Assembly: GCA_016987375.1 (NCBI GenBank)
Contig: PJRA01000077.1
Span: forward strand, 1,436,164-1,493,444
DNA length: 57,281 nucleotides
From: Brachionus koreanus
Taxonomy: Eukaryota; Rotifera; Eurotatoria; Ploima; Brachionidae
Direction of reading: 5' to 3'
The notes under the pieces were generated by a model. That model was given only the letters and a program-made list of their open reading frames with translations, was not told the DNA's origin and made no database searches. Position numbers and translations under genes: made by a program. Shown here in pieces: positions 12,976 to 25,524 of this stretch. The stretch's first letter is position 1, and every line of letters starts with the position of its first letter.

Positions 12976-14465
12976 CAAGTTTAGAACATTTAAAACACGT
13001 TTTAGATAGTATTTTAATCAGTGTTTCATACTCAAAAATATGATTTTAAGTTTGGTAAAAATTTTTTCATGATTAAAAAAGTAAAATATAAATTTAAAAG
13101 CTTTATGATATTCAATAATCTATATTAAGGTTTTCTGTTTTCTTGTAATTTTATAATAAGTAGTTAGTATTTATTATTATATATCAATTTAAAATTTACT
13201 CTTTTAGTTTTAACATGAGCTTATTTTTTTTTTAAAACAAAAAGATGCTTTTAAAGGCTTTTATTGACTAATCCGTTTTAATTGATATTGTTCTTTATGT
13301 ATCATTATGATATAAACATTTTTATGTAGAACAAACCACCTACTCTTGATACCGAAATTTGGTTTAGATACATTTATCCAATAGAAATTTATCTGAATAA
13401 AATCTAAAAAGGATCATTTTATGTTTTTGACAAAGCATCTTAAGTTTCATGGTGTATTATAGAATGAATACAGTTGAAATGTGGTTCTTCTAGATCTTTG
13501 TCTAACGCATCTAGAAATTATTCTATACTTAGAGTAGATCTAATTTGGAGATTTTCAACCTGAGCATTCAGTTGATTTGATTTCCAAGTCAAATGTGGGA
13601 GATTATTAATTGCTACTAGTTTGGCATACATAATCTCTTGATCATTATTTCCACTTTCCTGTTCGTCACTTGATTGATTCTTTAATCTGGACTTTTGTTG
13701 TAATACTTAAAAAATTGATTTTTTCAGTTCTAAGTGCATATTCACCATCAATTACAGACTCAGCAAAGACCTTTAGAATATTTTATAGTAATTCTTTTGA
13801 ATGGCAGAAATTTGGCCGCAATCATTCTTTTTAAAACATTTTGTTCTACTAATTTACTTTGAATATTGTTGTAACATTGATGTATTGATTTTGATATATT
13901 TTTTTTTCACTAGGAAAAGAATGGTTTACTTATTTTTGGAAAGTATAAATTTATAACTAACAAAATAAAAAGTAAATAACCTGTTTCCTTTTCTAGATTA
14001 TTAATAATAAAAATTAAATTTTTGACATTAGATTATACTAAATCGGAATGGAGTACGTAGTTCTTTAATAATTGTCCGCTTTCGACTATTTTTTTCAACT
14101 TTAGAAGAAACACAATAAATCATAAAACACGAATACTAGAACTTTATCTCTTGCTTGTGACCAGTGTAAAAAAAGTTTTTCTAAAGATAAGAGTCAAATA
14201 GTTAATATAGTCCAAAGGAAAAAAGAAATTAATTTGTACTTGAATATTTTTTTTATTATACAGTTGAAAATTAATAAGTAAAATTCACTTTTGAACAAAG
14301 CTTGAGAGCGACTTTTTTAAAAAAATTGTTCTAAATTTTAAAAAAAGTTATGATAATTTTGTCATCAAAAATAAATTAATTAAAATAAATAATTTCATAA
14401 AATATTTTTTGTTTTTTTTTTATCATAATAAAAAGATTAATAATTAAATTAAAAATGTGAAAAAA
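12976..14465. other. Spacer with possible decayed coding sequence on the minus strand
   Basis: Mostly AT-rich DNA. Around 13470-13700 the minus strand reads about 70 residues of mixed composition (including SSDEQESGNNDQEIMYAK) with one internal stop, which looks like a decayed gene or transposon piece. I cannot name it. Nothing else is recognisable before the GPATCH3 start. Confidence 0.3.
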
Positions 14466-15727
14466 ATGAGCGAAATACACATATTGATCAGTGAAATACC
14501 TTGCGATTACCATTCGAAAGACTTGCGTCATTTTTTCAATTACTCAGTAGAAAAAGAATTTTTCCATTGTTTCCATTATAGAAAGCGTCCACATGAATCA
14601 AAAAAATTCAACTTGGCACTGGCAAAAATCAAGCCGAACAAATACGATGAATTTTTTCAGCTTTATGAGTCTAAAAAATGGTTCGACTACCAAAACAGAC
14701 CCTATAAAAAAAATTTGGCATGTAAAATTTTGAAAATAAAATCATTCCAAGATAAAAATTTTTCTGAATTGATCGAATTTCGAAATATACCAAATTGGAT
14801 GACTCAAGGAAATGTTGGAACACCAACCAAACACTTTCTTGACTACATTAATCAATGCAAAATGCCTACATCAATGATAAGTAAATTGGGTATAAACATT
14901 GCTGATTACAGACAAAGTAGCAAAAAAAAATATTCTAATGTTCAGTTTGTTTATGATCATCAAGCAGAGTATGCTTCCGAAGATGAATTAGAAGAATGGG
15001 AACGGCATGAATCTCTACATGATGATGTTACTAAACAAGACAGAACATCTCCTTATTTGTATGAAGACGAAATTGAGCTTAAATGGGAAAAAGGCGGATC
15101 TGGCCTTGTTTTTTATACGGTATTTATTTTTTGAATACTTTTTAATTTTTTTAAATTATTTCAAATATTTAATTCAAGGATGAAAATTTTTGGAAAAATT
15201 ATGAAAACAAAGATTTTGATGCAGAAACAGCAGATGACTGGGATCTGGACATGAGTGTTTATTATGAACACAATCAGGCTGATAAAGACGCAACTGATCT
15301 GCTTGACATGCGCAAACAGGATTTAATGCGTAATGGTAATACTAATCTTGTAGACGATGAGACAAGAGTTAAACGATTGAACCCTTTTCCTCATTCGGGG
15401 AAAAAAAAGTTGAGAGTCTTTGACAAAAATTCTTTTGCTAGAAGACAAATGGAAAAATTTGGATGGAAAGAAGGAGAATCGATTGGACTTCGGCCTGGGC
15501 TTAAAACAGCCCTGGATGCAAGCGATGCAAAAAATCCAATGGACAAAACTGGTATTGGATATCATGGTGAAAAATTAGATCGAAAATTTCTGATAAAATT
15601 AAAAAAGAACAAAGAGGAAAAATCAAGACGTGAGTCAGAATTCTATATAGGATCAATATATGACCGAAATTCCAATCGACCAGATACACTTTTGACTAGA
15701 TTTGAATCAACCTTAAAATATAAATAA
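14466..15727 (+). CDS. GPATCH3: G-patch domain-containing protein 3 (GPATCH3)
   Basis: Exons 14466-15119 and 15179-15727, joined over a 59-bp GT-AG intron, encode 400 residues. The frame is open upstream to 14457, but the first ATG is at 14466. Family landmarks occur in order: an N-terminal RNA-binding-like region, the block IPNWMTQGNVGTPTKHFLDY, EWERHESLHDDVT, then IELKWEKGGSGLVFYT at the exon end, continued by FDAETADDWDLDMSVYYE in exon 2. The G-patch (about residues 300-345) reads FGWKEGESIGL ... GIGYHGEKL. G-patch proteins usually bind and stimulate DEAH helicases; vertebrate GPATCH3 is nuclear and has been linked to transcription and antiviral signalling. The gene converges on the CCDC81-like gene, with 72 bp between the stop codons. 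Confidence 0.93.
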
Positions 15728-15799
15728 AAATAATTTTTCATTTTTTTATTTTATTTAATAAAATAAAATATAGTTTAGTTTATTCAATTACTGAAAAAT

Positions 15800-16348
15800 T
15801 CAATAGATTGGCATATATTTTTCTATTACTGAAGAAAATTCAAAAAATGCTTGTTTTTTTGGCTTCGGATTGACATCGACTACTTTGAATACACCAAGAC
15901 CATTGAAGGGCAATGAGATTACCGAATCAGTGCGAATAAAGTGATCAATAGCATTGAATGACTCATTTAAAATACTCTCTACCACATCTCTTGAATACTT
16001 ACGCTTGGTAAGTTCGCTAATTGCCGAATAATTTATTCTGTGCACCGGAATAGCTGTGTTAACAAAATCTTTTTCAAACTCTAAATAGTGAGTTTGAGCG
16101 AATTTGTCGCTAAGCAAAAAAAATGGTTTTAACTTTAGCAATTCTTTTTTGTTGCCAATATCCAATCTTTTCTCGACGAATGTAAATGTGCCAAACCCAG
16201 GCAAGACTACTCCACGTTTTTTGCTCATCTCCTCTCGGATTGTGTAGGCCAAAGCATCCCATATAATTAAAACATCTTTTTCGCTTATCGAGGAGATATT
16301 TAATTTTTTATTCGACTCAGTACTGCTACGTCGAGCAATTTTTTCCAT
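15800..16348 (-). CDS. CCDC81: CCDC81-like protein with two HU-like domains
   Basis: A single-exon frame of 182 residues. The first half contains the CCDC81 HU-like domain 1 signature: VLIIWDALAYTIREEMSKK then GVVLPGFGTFTF. The second half reads as HU-like domain 2, with VHRINYSAISEL and VISLPFNGLGVFKV. In vertebrates CCDC81 is a centrosome/cilium-linked protein of about 650 residues, with a coiled-coil tail after these two domains. Here the tail is absent, so this is either a minimal family member or the tail was lost. The stop faces the GPATCH3 stop 72 bp away, and polyadenylation signals for both genes probably lie in the AATAAA-rich gap. Confidence 0.85.
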   Translation of the reverse strand: MEKIARRSSTESNKKLNISSISEKDVLIIWDALAYTIREEMSKKRGVVLPGFGTFTFVEKRLDIGNKKELLKLKPFFLLSDKFAQTHYLEFEKDFVNTAIPVHRINYSAISELTKRKYSRDVVESILNESFNAIDHFIRTDSVISLPFNGLGVFKVVDVNPKPKKQAFFEFSSVIEKYMPIY

Positions 16349-18605
16349 TACTTAAAAATTAGTTCTATTTTTTTTTTCTAAAACTCAAATCTAGTTACTA
16401 ATGTTATTAGAAAATTTCTTTTTTTTAACATATATTTTTGCTTTTGATCAACAAAATTCCTTCGGCAATAAAAATCATTTTAGTTTAAAATGTGATTTTT
16501 ATTTAAATTAATTAATTTAATGAATTTTAACTCAGTCTAAAATATTTATTTTCAAGTAATTATTGTTTTTAAAAGAAAAATTTTTTTTTAATTTTTTTAT
16601 TTACAAAAAAAATAATAGTGAATTTAACTCTGAAATAAATTCAAAAAATAATTCGATATCTAAACTAAATTTTATTAATTAGTGAAAAAAAATTCAAACA
16701 AACGCGCTAATAAAAAGCTTTTTTTCGTAACCAGGATTAAAAAAGTTAATGCAAAATTTTTCATCTAAATTATTCGAATAATTGTTATGAACACAAGTCA
16801 AAAAGAAGTGTTTAATTTTTAAAGGCTGTCTCTGTTGGATAATTTAAAAGGATTCTTTTAAAATAATTATTTTATTTTTTTAGTTTCCACTGTTACAAAG
16901 TTAACAAATTTTGATAAATATTTTAGCGCTATAGCTTTGATGAAAAAATACTCAAAATTTTTTTAATAAAAAAAAAATCAACTTTAAACATTTTTAATTT
17001 TTATTAATTTTAGCTATTTGTTTCAACAATATTTTGACGTTTATTTATATAAATCTAAATTGAATTGAATTAAATATTTTCTAATAAAAGGCTGTCAAAC
17101 ATAGTATTTAAGCTATGTAAATTATTGAAAATTGAGATTATTAATTAATTTATTCTTTGGAAAATCCTGAGAATTATTGTGCAAATTCAGTTCAGTTCTT
17201 GCTTGAAATTAGACAGGGTTAAATGATTCATCATACAATTATATTATTTAAGATATTTTAAGAATTTATTTTAAGCTTATTGGATTGATTATAGATGTAA
17301 AAACAAGAAAAATTGATTCATATTGCAACCCTAGTTAAAATGTAATATCATATTTAGATAATGCTTAATCGATCCAGTTAGCCATTGTAATAATTAAGGT
17401 ATTAAGAAAAATAAGATGATCGAATGTTGTTATGAAGGAAGGGCTAATTAGGACAAAAATATACATCCTCCATTTCCACCCAGAAAAATCTTTAAGATTA
17501 ACGAAAATAATTTTCAAATGCTATAAGATTAGTTAAATATTTAAGATTTCAAATTTCATATTAAAATTTTAATCTTAATTATATAAAGTGTTTATTAGTT
17601 TCGATTTTTTTTAAATTATGGTAAAAATTTTTTCAGTAATTATTTTCTCTTGGAATTATTATCTTAAGAACAGGACAAAAATTAAATATTATAAAAATCT
17701 AATAAATTATCGGCAAAATATATTATGTTGAGTGATAAAATTTTTCGCTTTTTAAGATTGGATATTTTTGATCTTTGTAATTCTAAAAAATTCAAGTCAT
17801 ATTAGATGATAAAATAAACAGAATAGAATGCTCTTCGCAATGATATGTCTAACTTTTTGTTTATTTAATTCTAAAAAATTTTGTAAAATAAAAACTTTAA
17901 ATGAAAATTTTGAAATTATGGTACTCTTACGTCATTATTCGAAAATCGCTATCAGTAACAGAAGCAACTCATGTGAAATATGGGGTGTAGGTTGAAAAGA
18001 TCTTTTGTAATGATGGTATTTGACTGGTTTAAAAAATTTGATAGTGATGATAGAAGCCTTCAAAGAAAAATAGAGTCAACCCATGCAAATTGATTGCAAA
18101 AATTGATTCCAAATCTTTGCAAATTGATTTCGATTTATTTTCAATATTGTTATATGTAGTGAAATTTTGGAGAAATTGCAAGATTTTGCAGACTTGCACA
18201 ATGGGTGAAGCATCATTTGTTTCACTTTGTTTCATCTGACAATCAGAACAAAATTTATAAGATTTTTTACTTTTTGTATTGAAAGTTTTGTCTGAAATTT
18301 CACAATGCCGCAAAGTTAAACAACTTAAATGAAAAATTAGCATCTTAATATTTATCCATTGTGTGCATTTCTGCAAAAATGTAAAAATTTCTAGTCTAGT
18401 CCTCCAAATGCTGAAAAATAAAATGTTACAGTTAAATTTTTTATGAGTGTGGATAAGATCTAGAATTATTTTTTTAATACTTGCTTGCTTCATTTATAGG
18501 ATTAATGGTTTTGCAAATTCAAAAAAATTTTATTTGAAATTTTTATTATTTAAAAAAATCTAATTTCACTTAAATAAGATCTACCAAAAAAATAAAAATT
18601 TAAAT
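16349..18605. other. Gene-free spacer apart from one doubtful reading frame
   Basis: Holds the likely shared upstream region of the CCDC81-like gene and the 3' flank of the metalloprotease gene. Apart from the minus-strand frame at 18029-18493, listed separately, it is low-complexity AT-rich DNA with no recognised gene or RNA. Confidence 0.45.
18029..18493 (-). other. Unrecognised 154-codon reading frame
   Basis: An ATG-initiated frame of 154 codons with several cysteines and a mixed composition (for example KFCSDCQMKQSETND). It has better complexity than most chance frames in this window, but I recognise no domain and see no obvious splice partner. It lies 113 bp downstream of the metalloprotease stop and is not continuous with that gene's reading frame. 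It could be a decayed transposon gene, a small species-specific gene or chance. Confidence 0.2.
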
Positions 18606-21600
18606 CTATAAGAAATATTTCAAGAATGCTATTTTCTTTGTTTTTATTTTAAATTTTCTTCTTTTACATTTATTTTTTACCAAATTTTTTTTTGTTGTTT
18701 TTGATTTAGTAGAGTTTTTTACTTGTCGAGTAGAAAGTTTGTTTTTTGTGATTAGTAAACTATTATTAGTAGAGTTTGCTGAAGTTATGAAATTTTCGTA
18801 TATAGATGATATCTGTTTTGTAGAATTTTTTAGTGTTGACAAGTTGTCAAATGATGAAGCTGAAATTTCACTATGGCCCGTTATTGTTGTGGTAGGAGTT
18901 ACTGTCGTTTGCAAATAAGCGGTTTTTCTTGAGCAAAGTGGACCTGTAAAACCAGTTGGACAAAGACATTTAAAAGATATAAAACTATTAATTGCTTGAC
19001 TTGTGTTCGCACATTGTCCCCCATTTTCACATATAAATGTTTCACTTTTGCATTTAACTGGCTCAACTTTCAAAATCAAAATTTTAATTTAAATAATAAA
19101 TAAATAATTTTTTTCCATGTTTTTAACAGTCTTTAAAATAAATAAGCATTATTAATTGGAATTTTCTAAATAAGAAAATTATCACCGAAATTAACTTACT
19201 AAGGCAAGTCTATTTAAAGTTTTTATAATTTAAACAATTTCTATTTGAATTACCTTTGCATAAACCACAAGATTTTCGACATGAAAACTGTTTACTTGCT
19301 TGGGAGCAAGAATTCGAGTCTGTTGGACATTTGTCTTGGGTATCATAGCACGATGATTGCATAAAAACTTAATTTGAATATTTTTTATTGTATCTAAATT
19401 TAAATTCGAAGATCTACTTGTGCATAAAGAACAGCAATATTTAGAGCCAAGTCCATTTTTGCAATAATTGTAAACAGAATATTTGTTTGATTCTAAAATC
19501 GAAAAATACTGGAAACAAGTTTTTGAAACTTCATAGAAAAGGTATAGATCATCCATCCATTGGTAAATAGCTTGATCTCGGAATGGACATTTCGATTGTG
19601 ATGCTTTCAAGCTTTTGATGCAGGTATTGTTGATACACATCTAGGAGACAATAATTAACTTAGGTTATAGAATCAAATAAAGTCTATTTTTACAGATCCA
19701 GAACCACACTGAGTTCCATCTAGCGCTGGACCAATTGAATGGACCGTAAAGCCTTTATTACACTGCAAATTTGAGCACAGATTTTGAATTTTAGTCTTTT
19801 TATTTTTACTAATAAATTAAATAAATTAACGGAGTAAACTAATTTTTACAAAGTCATTTGTTGAATCACTGCCGATTTTTAGCCGACATTGATCATCAAT
19901 ATCCCAATATTGTCCAATTAGTTTGGGATCATAAATCTCAAATGGGCTCTCTATGGGATCATTTTTTAAGCAAAGAAAACTTGGTCTAAAATACCCATTT
20001 TTCAAAAGGACTTGTTTGAAATTGGCTATTGAGCATGGTGAAAATTTTTGAAGATTTGAAAAATTTTTTGACAAAGAAGGATTTGCTGATAGAATAAAAT
20101 TATCAGCACTAGAACATGAAGAAGAACTTCTTTCGCCATCGTGCATTCCTCCTAAATTATGACCTATCTCATGAGCAATTATCTATAATTTCAAAAAAGT
20201 TTCTTGATTTAATTTTAGTAAAAAATATTAATCATATAAGCATTACATATGGAACCATAGCTGGATTGTATTCTTCGACTATAGAGTATTTCATTTGGTC
20301 ATTACAAACACCAGCGTTAATTGTTCCTCCAGTAATATCATTTCTAATAAAATCAGTCCAAATGTCTTTCCTTTATTAAATTTATATGTTTAAAAAATAA
20401 TTAATTTATATAATTTTTTTTAATCTCACCGAGTAATTCCAACTGCATGATCAAATTCAAAATTAAGTTCAAGTGAATTGAGATAGGAGCCTAACTTAGA
20501 TAAAGCCTTTCCTATAATTATGACCTCTCTATTCCCGTAAGTGGGAAAAGACGGATCACCAACATAACTCCTGTCAGTCCAAATTGATTCTTTTGTATTC
20601 TTTAATAGAATTGATTTAATTTATTTAATTAAAATAAATAAGATAAATAAAAAAATTTAAGGACTTAACTAGAATTAAGTTATTAAAATAAAATGAATCT
20701 TATTTTAGGGCTTCATCCTTAATCTTTTTTAATATTTAGTTATTACTGAAGCAACCAAAATGTTTGTCAGTCTTATATTAATTCGAATGTCTGGATCATT
20801 TGACAAGGAATTTTGATATTTTTGATTAACTGAATTAATCACATGAGCATAGTAGACTCTGATGTTTTCAAGAATCAAATTCAAATCGTTTGATTTAACC
20901 AAATTTTTGTAATAATTGTAAATTGATATATCAAGTACGGCAACAGTTTCTACATTCATTACCAGTGGTCCTCTCTCTATTCGGGCTGTTTTGCCTTGAC
21001 GAAAAATAAAACAAAGAATATATTGAAAAAAATATATTCTTACTTTTTTTTATTTCTTTAAAATTTGTTCCACAATAAAATTTAAATTCAGTTATATTTT
21101 GAATAAATATTTTGTGATTTAAATTTTTAGTTGATCCTCATTAAATAAAACGATTAATTTATTTAAATAATTAAATTAGTTCTAAATTACTTCTCAATCT
21201 TTTAACAGATGGTGTAATTGAAAATAAGTGATTATCTGTGGTCACTTTTCCAATCTAAAGAATTAAAATTTGTCATATAATTTTCAAATTGATAACCTAC
21301 AATTGAGAGAAAATTTTCCGAATTTCTAATAACTGTTGCATATCCATTTCCGTATATATCTCTGTAGTGATAAAAATCCTAGAAATAAATTTAGAAATCT
21401 TAAATGAAAAAAAAAGTAAAGTTACGATTAAATTACAATTCTTTTATTAGGAGTAAATACATAAGTTTGATCATTTTGATTTAATAAATTTATGTTTGGC
21501 AAAGTAAAAAGTGAATCAGGAAAAAACATTGTCCAATGAGTCCTATTTTCATAGTCTATGATAATTGAAAAATTTTCAGGAAAATCTGATTTATTTTCTT

Positions 21601-21772
21601 GTTGAATAAAAATCTTGAATGTGCTAATTTGATTACCAATCTGATCTTTGGTTAAAATGTAGTAAATTTAAAAAAAAATTAAATCTTCCAATTAAAGGTT
21701 ACTTTTTGTATCGGGAACAAATAATCCGGATGCAATAGACAATAAAAAAACAAGTAAAGTTCTTTTTATCAT
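18606..21772 (-). CDS. Secreted ADAMTS-like metalloprotease with two ShK modules and an EGF module
   Basis: Thirteen exons give 762 residues: 21772-21703, 21645-21437, 21378-21301, 21254-21191, 21136-21044, 20994-20747, 20599-20430, 20370-20247, 20182-19850, 19795-19694, 19640-19418, 19367-19254 and 19066-18606. A signal peptide is followed by a prodomain and a reprolysin catalytic domain (entry MNVETVAVLDIS). The zinc motif HEIGHNLGGMHD is at residues 356-367, with metal-binding His 356, 360 and 366 and catalytic Glu 357. The cysteine-rich region is of ADAMTS type (LIGQYWDIDDQCRL; LDGTQCGSGS). Two ShK-type six-cysteine modules begin near residues 515 and 572, then comes an EGF module (CENGGQCANTS ... 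CLCPTGFTGPLC) and a basic Ser/Thr/Asn-rich tail. No thrombospondin type 1 repeat was found. The role is probably extracellular matrix or cuticle proteolysis (inference). The first three exons and part of the fourth recur in the inverted copy at 38364-38897. Confidence 0.88.
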
Positions 21773-22248
21773 TTTTGGTTTTGAAAATGAAGAGCTATGA
21801 AACTATTATTTATCAAAAATTTATGTGCCGAAATGTTTGACAATAATGAGAGACGAAATTGATAATTATGTAATAAGGAAATTTTTTCCATTACACTTGT
21901 CTGCAAATGAATCCGTAAAATTTTATTTAAACTAAAAGAATAGAATGCAGTTTTCTAAATTAAAAATTCTAATTTCAATTATTAAATTTTAAATGATTGA
22001 ATAGTCAAATCAAGTTTTCAATTATTTTTTTTCGTTTTTTTATTTAGCTAATTTTGATTTTTTTGGCAAAATTCTGTTTATAAATTGGATAGGTTTCTCA
22101 ATATTTATCATATTTAATTTTATTATTTAAATTTATTTTAAAATTTTTTTAGTTTTTATTTATACAAAATTAGAAATGAAACGCAAAACTCGAATTTGTA
22201 AAAAAAATAAAAATCATTAAATAGATATTTCTAGAATATACACTTAGA

Positions 22249-23577
22249 TTAATTAGAACTAGAACATGATTCATGTTCTTGAATATTAACTAGTCGGTTT
22301 TCGATATCCACACGACATATTGGACATCTTTTGTTCGAGAACAGCCACTGATCTATGCATTCTAAATGAAACAAATGCATACAAGGCAATCGCCTAACAT
22401 TTTCTTCTGTTTGAAATTCACTCAGACATATTGTGCATTTTTCTTTTTCTTGTTCTTCTATCCTTAATTGAGAATATGTGTAGGCTAAGGTATTTTCTTC
22501 GATAATTTCTTTGGATGCTCCACGATTGAAAAATAAAAAGTTTTCTTCCAATTGCAACAAATCTTGTAAAGCTCTATCAATAAAATTTACTCGTCGGTTA
22601 GAAAATGAATTAGCCATTAACGATGGCATATTGTACAAAATCTGGAGAGGAAAATGATTTTGATGTGTATTAATTGAATTAAAATAATTATCAAATAAAT
22701 TTTCACCATGAAATCGATATCTTAAACGGTTGTGATCTGAATGTCCAGATTGATGATTGATAAAATTTACATAAGGTGTTGAGGGAGTATTTTGCATTAC
22801 ATTTGATGAGTGAATGTGTGTTCTTATGTCATTTGCATCTGCAAATCTAGATCTTTGCTCAAAATTTGGATGATTATTTATATTTTGGAAATATCTCAAA
22901 CGAGCAGTCTCTCTAGATCGCCTCATTGCATTACGTTGTAATTCAACTCTATTTTGTTGGTCACGCCATATTCTAGATAGATGATCATTAACATTAGAAT
23001 GTGCCGTTGCAGTGTTCTGGTTAGCATAATTGTTATTTGCAAAGTTTTGATGAGAAACGATATAAGGTACTGGTGGATTAGGTCTAGTTAAGACGGGATA
23101 ATTCGTACATGGTACAAAAAGCACAGGAATGCCAGGACCATGACGGATAGGCTGGTTAATTCTCACATTTGGAGGTACGTAATTAGAGCCTAAAGTTTCT
23201 GTCTCAATCAAATTGACATTTGAATTTTGGTAATTAACTGCTATTTCAGGTCTAAAATTAGGACTAGGAATGGTGTTAGATGAACTTGTGCTATTTTTAA
23301 CTCTTTCAATGATAATTTCATTGTCATCTTGGTCTCTTTCACTATCTAAAATAATCTCTTCTATTTGGTTTCCTCTTCGTAAATTTTTTCTATCTATATA
23401 AGATCTTTTAGAATCGGGCTGCTCATCGCTTACTAAATCCTCGTGGCTGAGAGATCGTTTCAAATTTTTTTTTGTTTCAACGGCTGCTGATGTTGACGGA
23501 GAGTCATTATTTTTCATTCCTTGAAGATCAATTCTTTCGTTAAAATTTCCAGAAATGGCCTGATTAGACTCGTTCAT
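22249..23577 (-). CDS. RNF111: Arkadia/RNF111-like RING-H2 E3 ubiquitin ligase (left copy)
   Basis: A single-exon gene of 442 residues. The C-terminal RING-H2 finger (about residues 381-421) reads CTICLSEFQ ... [11 protein letters not shown] ... CIDQWL ... CPICRVDIE, with the C3H2C3 ligand order. [11 protein letters not shown], the DQWL and [12 protein letters not shown] blocks are the form seen in Arkadia/RNF111 and its relatives. The segment [21 protein letters not shown] just before it also matches the conserved Arkadia approach region. The N-terminal 350 residues are low-complexity (Ser, Asn, Arg, Asp) with a nuclear-localisation-like [12 protein letters not shown]. Arkadia is a nuclear E3 that raises TGF-beta/Nodal signalling by degrading SKI/SnoN, but vertebrate Arkadia is about 990 residues, so this is a short family member. 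An apparently identical copy lies at 36559-37887. Confidence 0.85.
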   Translation of the reverse strand: MNESNQAISGNFNERIDLQGMKNNDSPSTSAAVETKKNLKRSLSHEDLVSDEQPDSKRSYIDRKNLRRGNQIEEIILDSERDQDDNEIIIERVKNSTSSSNTIPSPNFRPEIAVNYQNSNVNLIETETLGSNYVPPNVRINQPIRHGPGIPVLFVPCTNYPVLTRPNPPVPYIVSHQNFANNNYANQNTATAHSNVNDHLSRIWRDQQNRVELQRNAMRRSRETARLRYFQNINNHPNFEQRSRFADANDIRTHIHSSNVMQNTPSTPYVNFINHQSGHSDHNRLRYRFHGENLFDNYFNSINTHQNHFPLQILYNMPSLMANSFSNRRVNFIDRALQDLLQLEENFLFFNRGASKEIIEENTLAYTYSQLRIEEQEKEKCTICLSEFQTEENVRRLPCMHLFHLECIDQWLFSNKRCPICRVDIENRLVNIQEHESCSSSN

Positions 23578-25437
23578 GTTTTTGAACTTGGTGTAAGCAA
23601 ACTAGCAAAAAAGAAAAATCTTGTAAATTTTTGCCTCTTTCTCTGTTTTGAAAGCTAAATTGAAATTATAAAATTATAATTGCGATATAGAATATGATAA
23701 TATTAGTTACTAATTCTAAAGAGCAAAACAAACTAATCATTTTCATTGAATGACATATACAAAATTTAAGTCAATAACTGATTAAAGATTTTATATTTTT
23801 TAAAAAATTAAAAATAGTAAAATTAATCAGTAAAGTTTATTCATTTAAATTTTATAACTTTTATGATTACAGCCAAATTAATTCTACAAAAACTAAAAGA
23901 ATTAAAAGAATGAATTTAAAAAAAAAAATATTTATTCAATTGGATCATAAGCTACCAAAAAATTATAGTTTTATGTCTAATCAAAATACTTTTTCAATAT
24001 TTTAATTGGAGCTTCAGAAAAATAATCCATCAGAGAAGTGCTTATGTCCGCATTTCCATCGTAACAAATTCGATCTGACACAGTGTTTACTGCATAGAGT
24101 TGATAAACTACACCGCAATTATTACCTAGTCGAAACCAATCTTCCTTATTTGATTAAAGGAGTTAAAACATGGGCCCAGTACAGCAGAGAAATTTTGAAT
24201 ATTTCGACAACTCAAGTCAAAAAAGCTCTCTTCACTGCTGAAATATCTATAAGGTAGAGCAGCAACAAACTTTAAAAACTTGAATTAACTTTACAACAAA
24301 AAAAAAATTACTTTAAAATAGCATGTTCTTCTTATTCTTCTTCTACCAAATTCAATTCCAATCTTTTGCTTTTGATAATAATTCCTTAGATCTATCATCA
24401 AATTATTTTACCAAAAAAACAACAAAATATTCTTTTAGGGAATTAAAAATCTAAGCGTGCTTCAATCAGTAAGATGTATCTAAAGGTTCAGTAATGGATC
24501 CACTTCTTTTTCTCATTAATAAAAATGATTTATTATATTTTCTAAGAAAATTTATTTCTAATTTGCAATAATAATTATTCTAAACATTAATTGAAGTGTT
24601 TATCGCTCTTTTAAGACATGGAAACTAACCTGTTGATTGACGTTGAAATTGATTATGTTTTCACGACTTTGATTAAATTTTTTACAAAGAGCAAAACATC
24701 CTCTTCCCTCAAAATATTTAAATATTGTCAAACAACCAAAAGTTTTGAAATCTAAATATTAATAAAAAATTTAGCAATAGTTAATTTTATATATTTGACT
24801 GATTTAAGTGAATATTTGATTGAATTTTTAGAACTATCAAAATTAATGATCTAATGAATTTATTTTAAAAAGTTTTAAATAATATAATAGTAGAAAATAA
24901 ATGATTAATACCAAATCAGAATATTCTAAGAATTATTTTTAAAAAATATTCATGAAAATAATTAAAATTTTTGAGAATTAGTTGCATTTATTTAAATATA
25001 CGATAAAATAATTTTAAATAATTCTTTTTTTTTAAAAAACCAGGATGATTAGAAGATTGAATATTTAAGTTTTTAAACCAATTTCTAATTGGAATGTGTA
25101 CAAAATGAAAAAAAAGAGATTTGAATTTTATTTTAAAATGAATTCCTAAAATGAAAACAAAATTATTTCATTTATTTGAAAGCCTAGAAATTTTTAATTT
25201 GAATTTGCTTAATAGATACTGACTGATTTATGTATGAAATTTATATGCTAAATATAAAACAATAAATAAAAGATGTATTGAACGGAATTGATTGGTTTTA
25301 TTTATTTGTTTATAAATTTTTATTTCCAAAAGAAAAACATCTATTAATTATACCAAGCAAAATGTGTCTCAATATCGAAAATCAAATTTTTAAGGAAAAA
25401 AATTGAATAAAATGAATCGAACCATGAAAATCTAGTA
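23578..25437. other. Divergent spacer between RING and Pro-Val genes, with a decayed frame
   Basis: Contains the promoters of the RING gene (leftward) and the first Pro-Val gene (rightward). At 24006-24257 an 83-codon plus-strand frame reads mixed protein-like sequence (SEKCLCPHFHRNKFDLTQC), but it opens with TTG and has no ATG. I treat it as a remnant, possibly of the same decayed LINE whose motif appears at 24471. Everything here is repeated in reverse at 34699-36558. Confidence 0.4.
24471..24575 (+). mobile_element. Short decayed LINE reverse-transcriptase fragment
   Basis: The plus strand reads VSKGSVMDPLLFLINKNDLL, a clear echo of the reverse-transcriptase motif [20 protein letters not shown] seen intact at 12413-12673. 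Flanking frames are broken, so only this motif can be assigned. The fragment is duplicated in the right arm at 35561-35665. Confidence 0.5.
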
Positions 25438-25446
25438 ATATATAAG
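25438..25446 (+). promoter_or_regulatory. TATA box of the first Pro-Val repeat gene
   Basis: ATATATAAG lies 79 bp before the ATG at 25525, which suggests a start near 25470 and a short 5' UTR. The second Pro-Val gene has a similar element 60 bp before its ATG, supporting a shared promoter design. AT richness lowers the value of a TATA match on its own. Confidence 0.45.
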
Positions 25447-25524
25447 CAAGTTGATTACTTTAGAATAGTCACAATCCATTTCAATTATTTCCTTATAGTC
25501 TCTAAACTTGTCTTGATTATCAAA

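Noticed and set aside
17212..17335. Possible small hAT-like MITE (CAGGGTT ... AACCCTA)
   Set aside because: Only about 6-7 bp of the ends are inverted and the flanking 8-mers do not match, so no target duplication supports it.
24006..24257. 83-codon frame present in both arms as a possible gene
   Set aside because: It opens with TTG and has no ATG, no recognised domain and lies next to a decayed LINE motif. Its presence in both arms only reflects the duplication.
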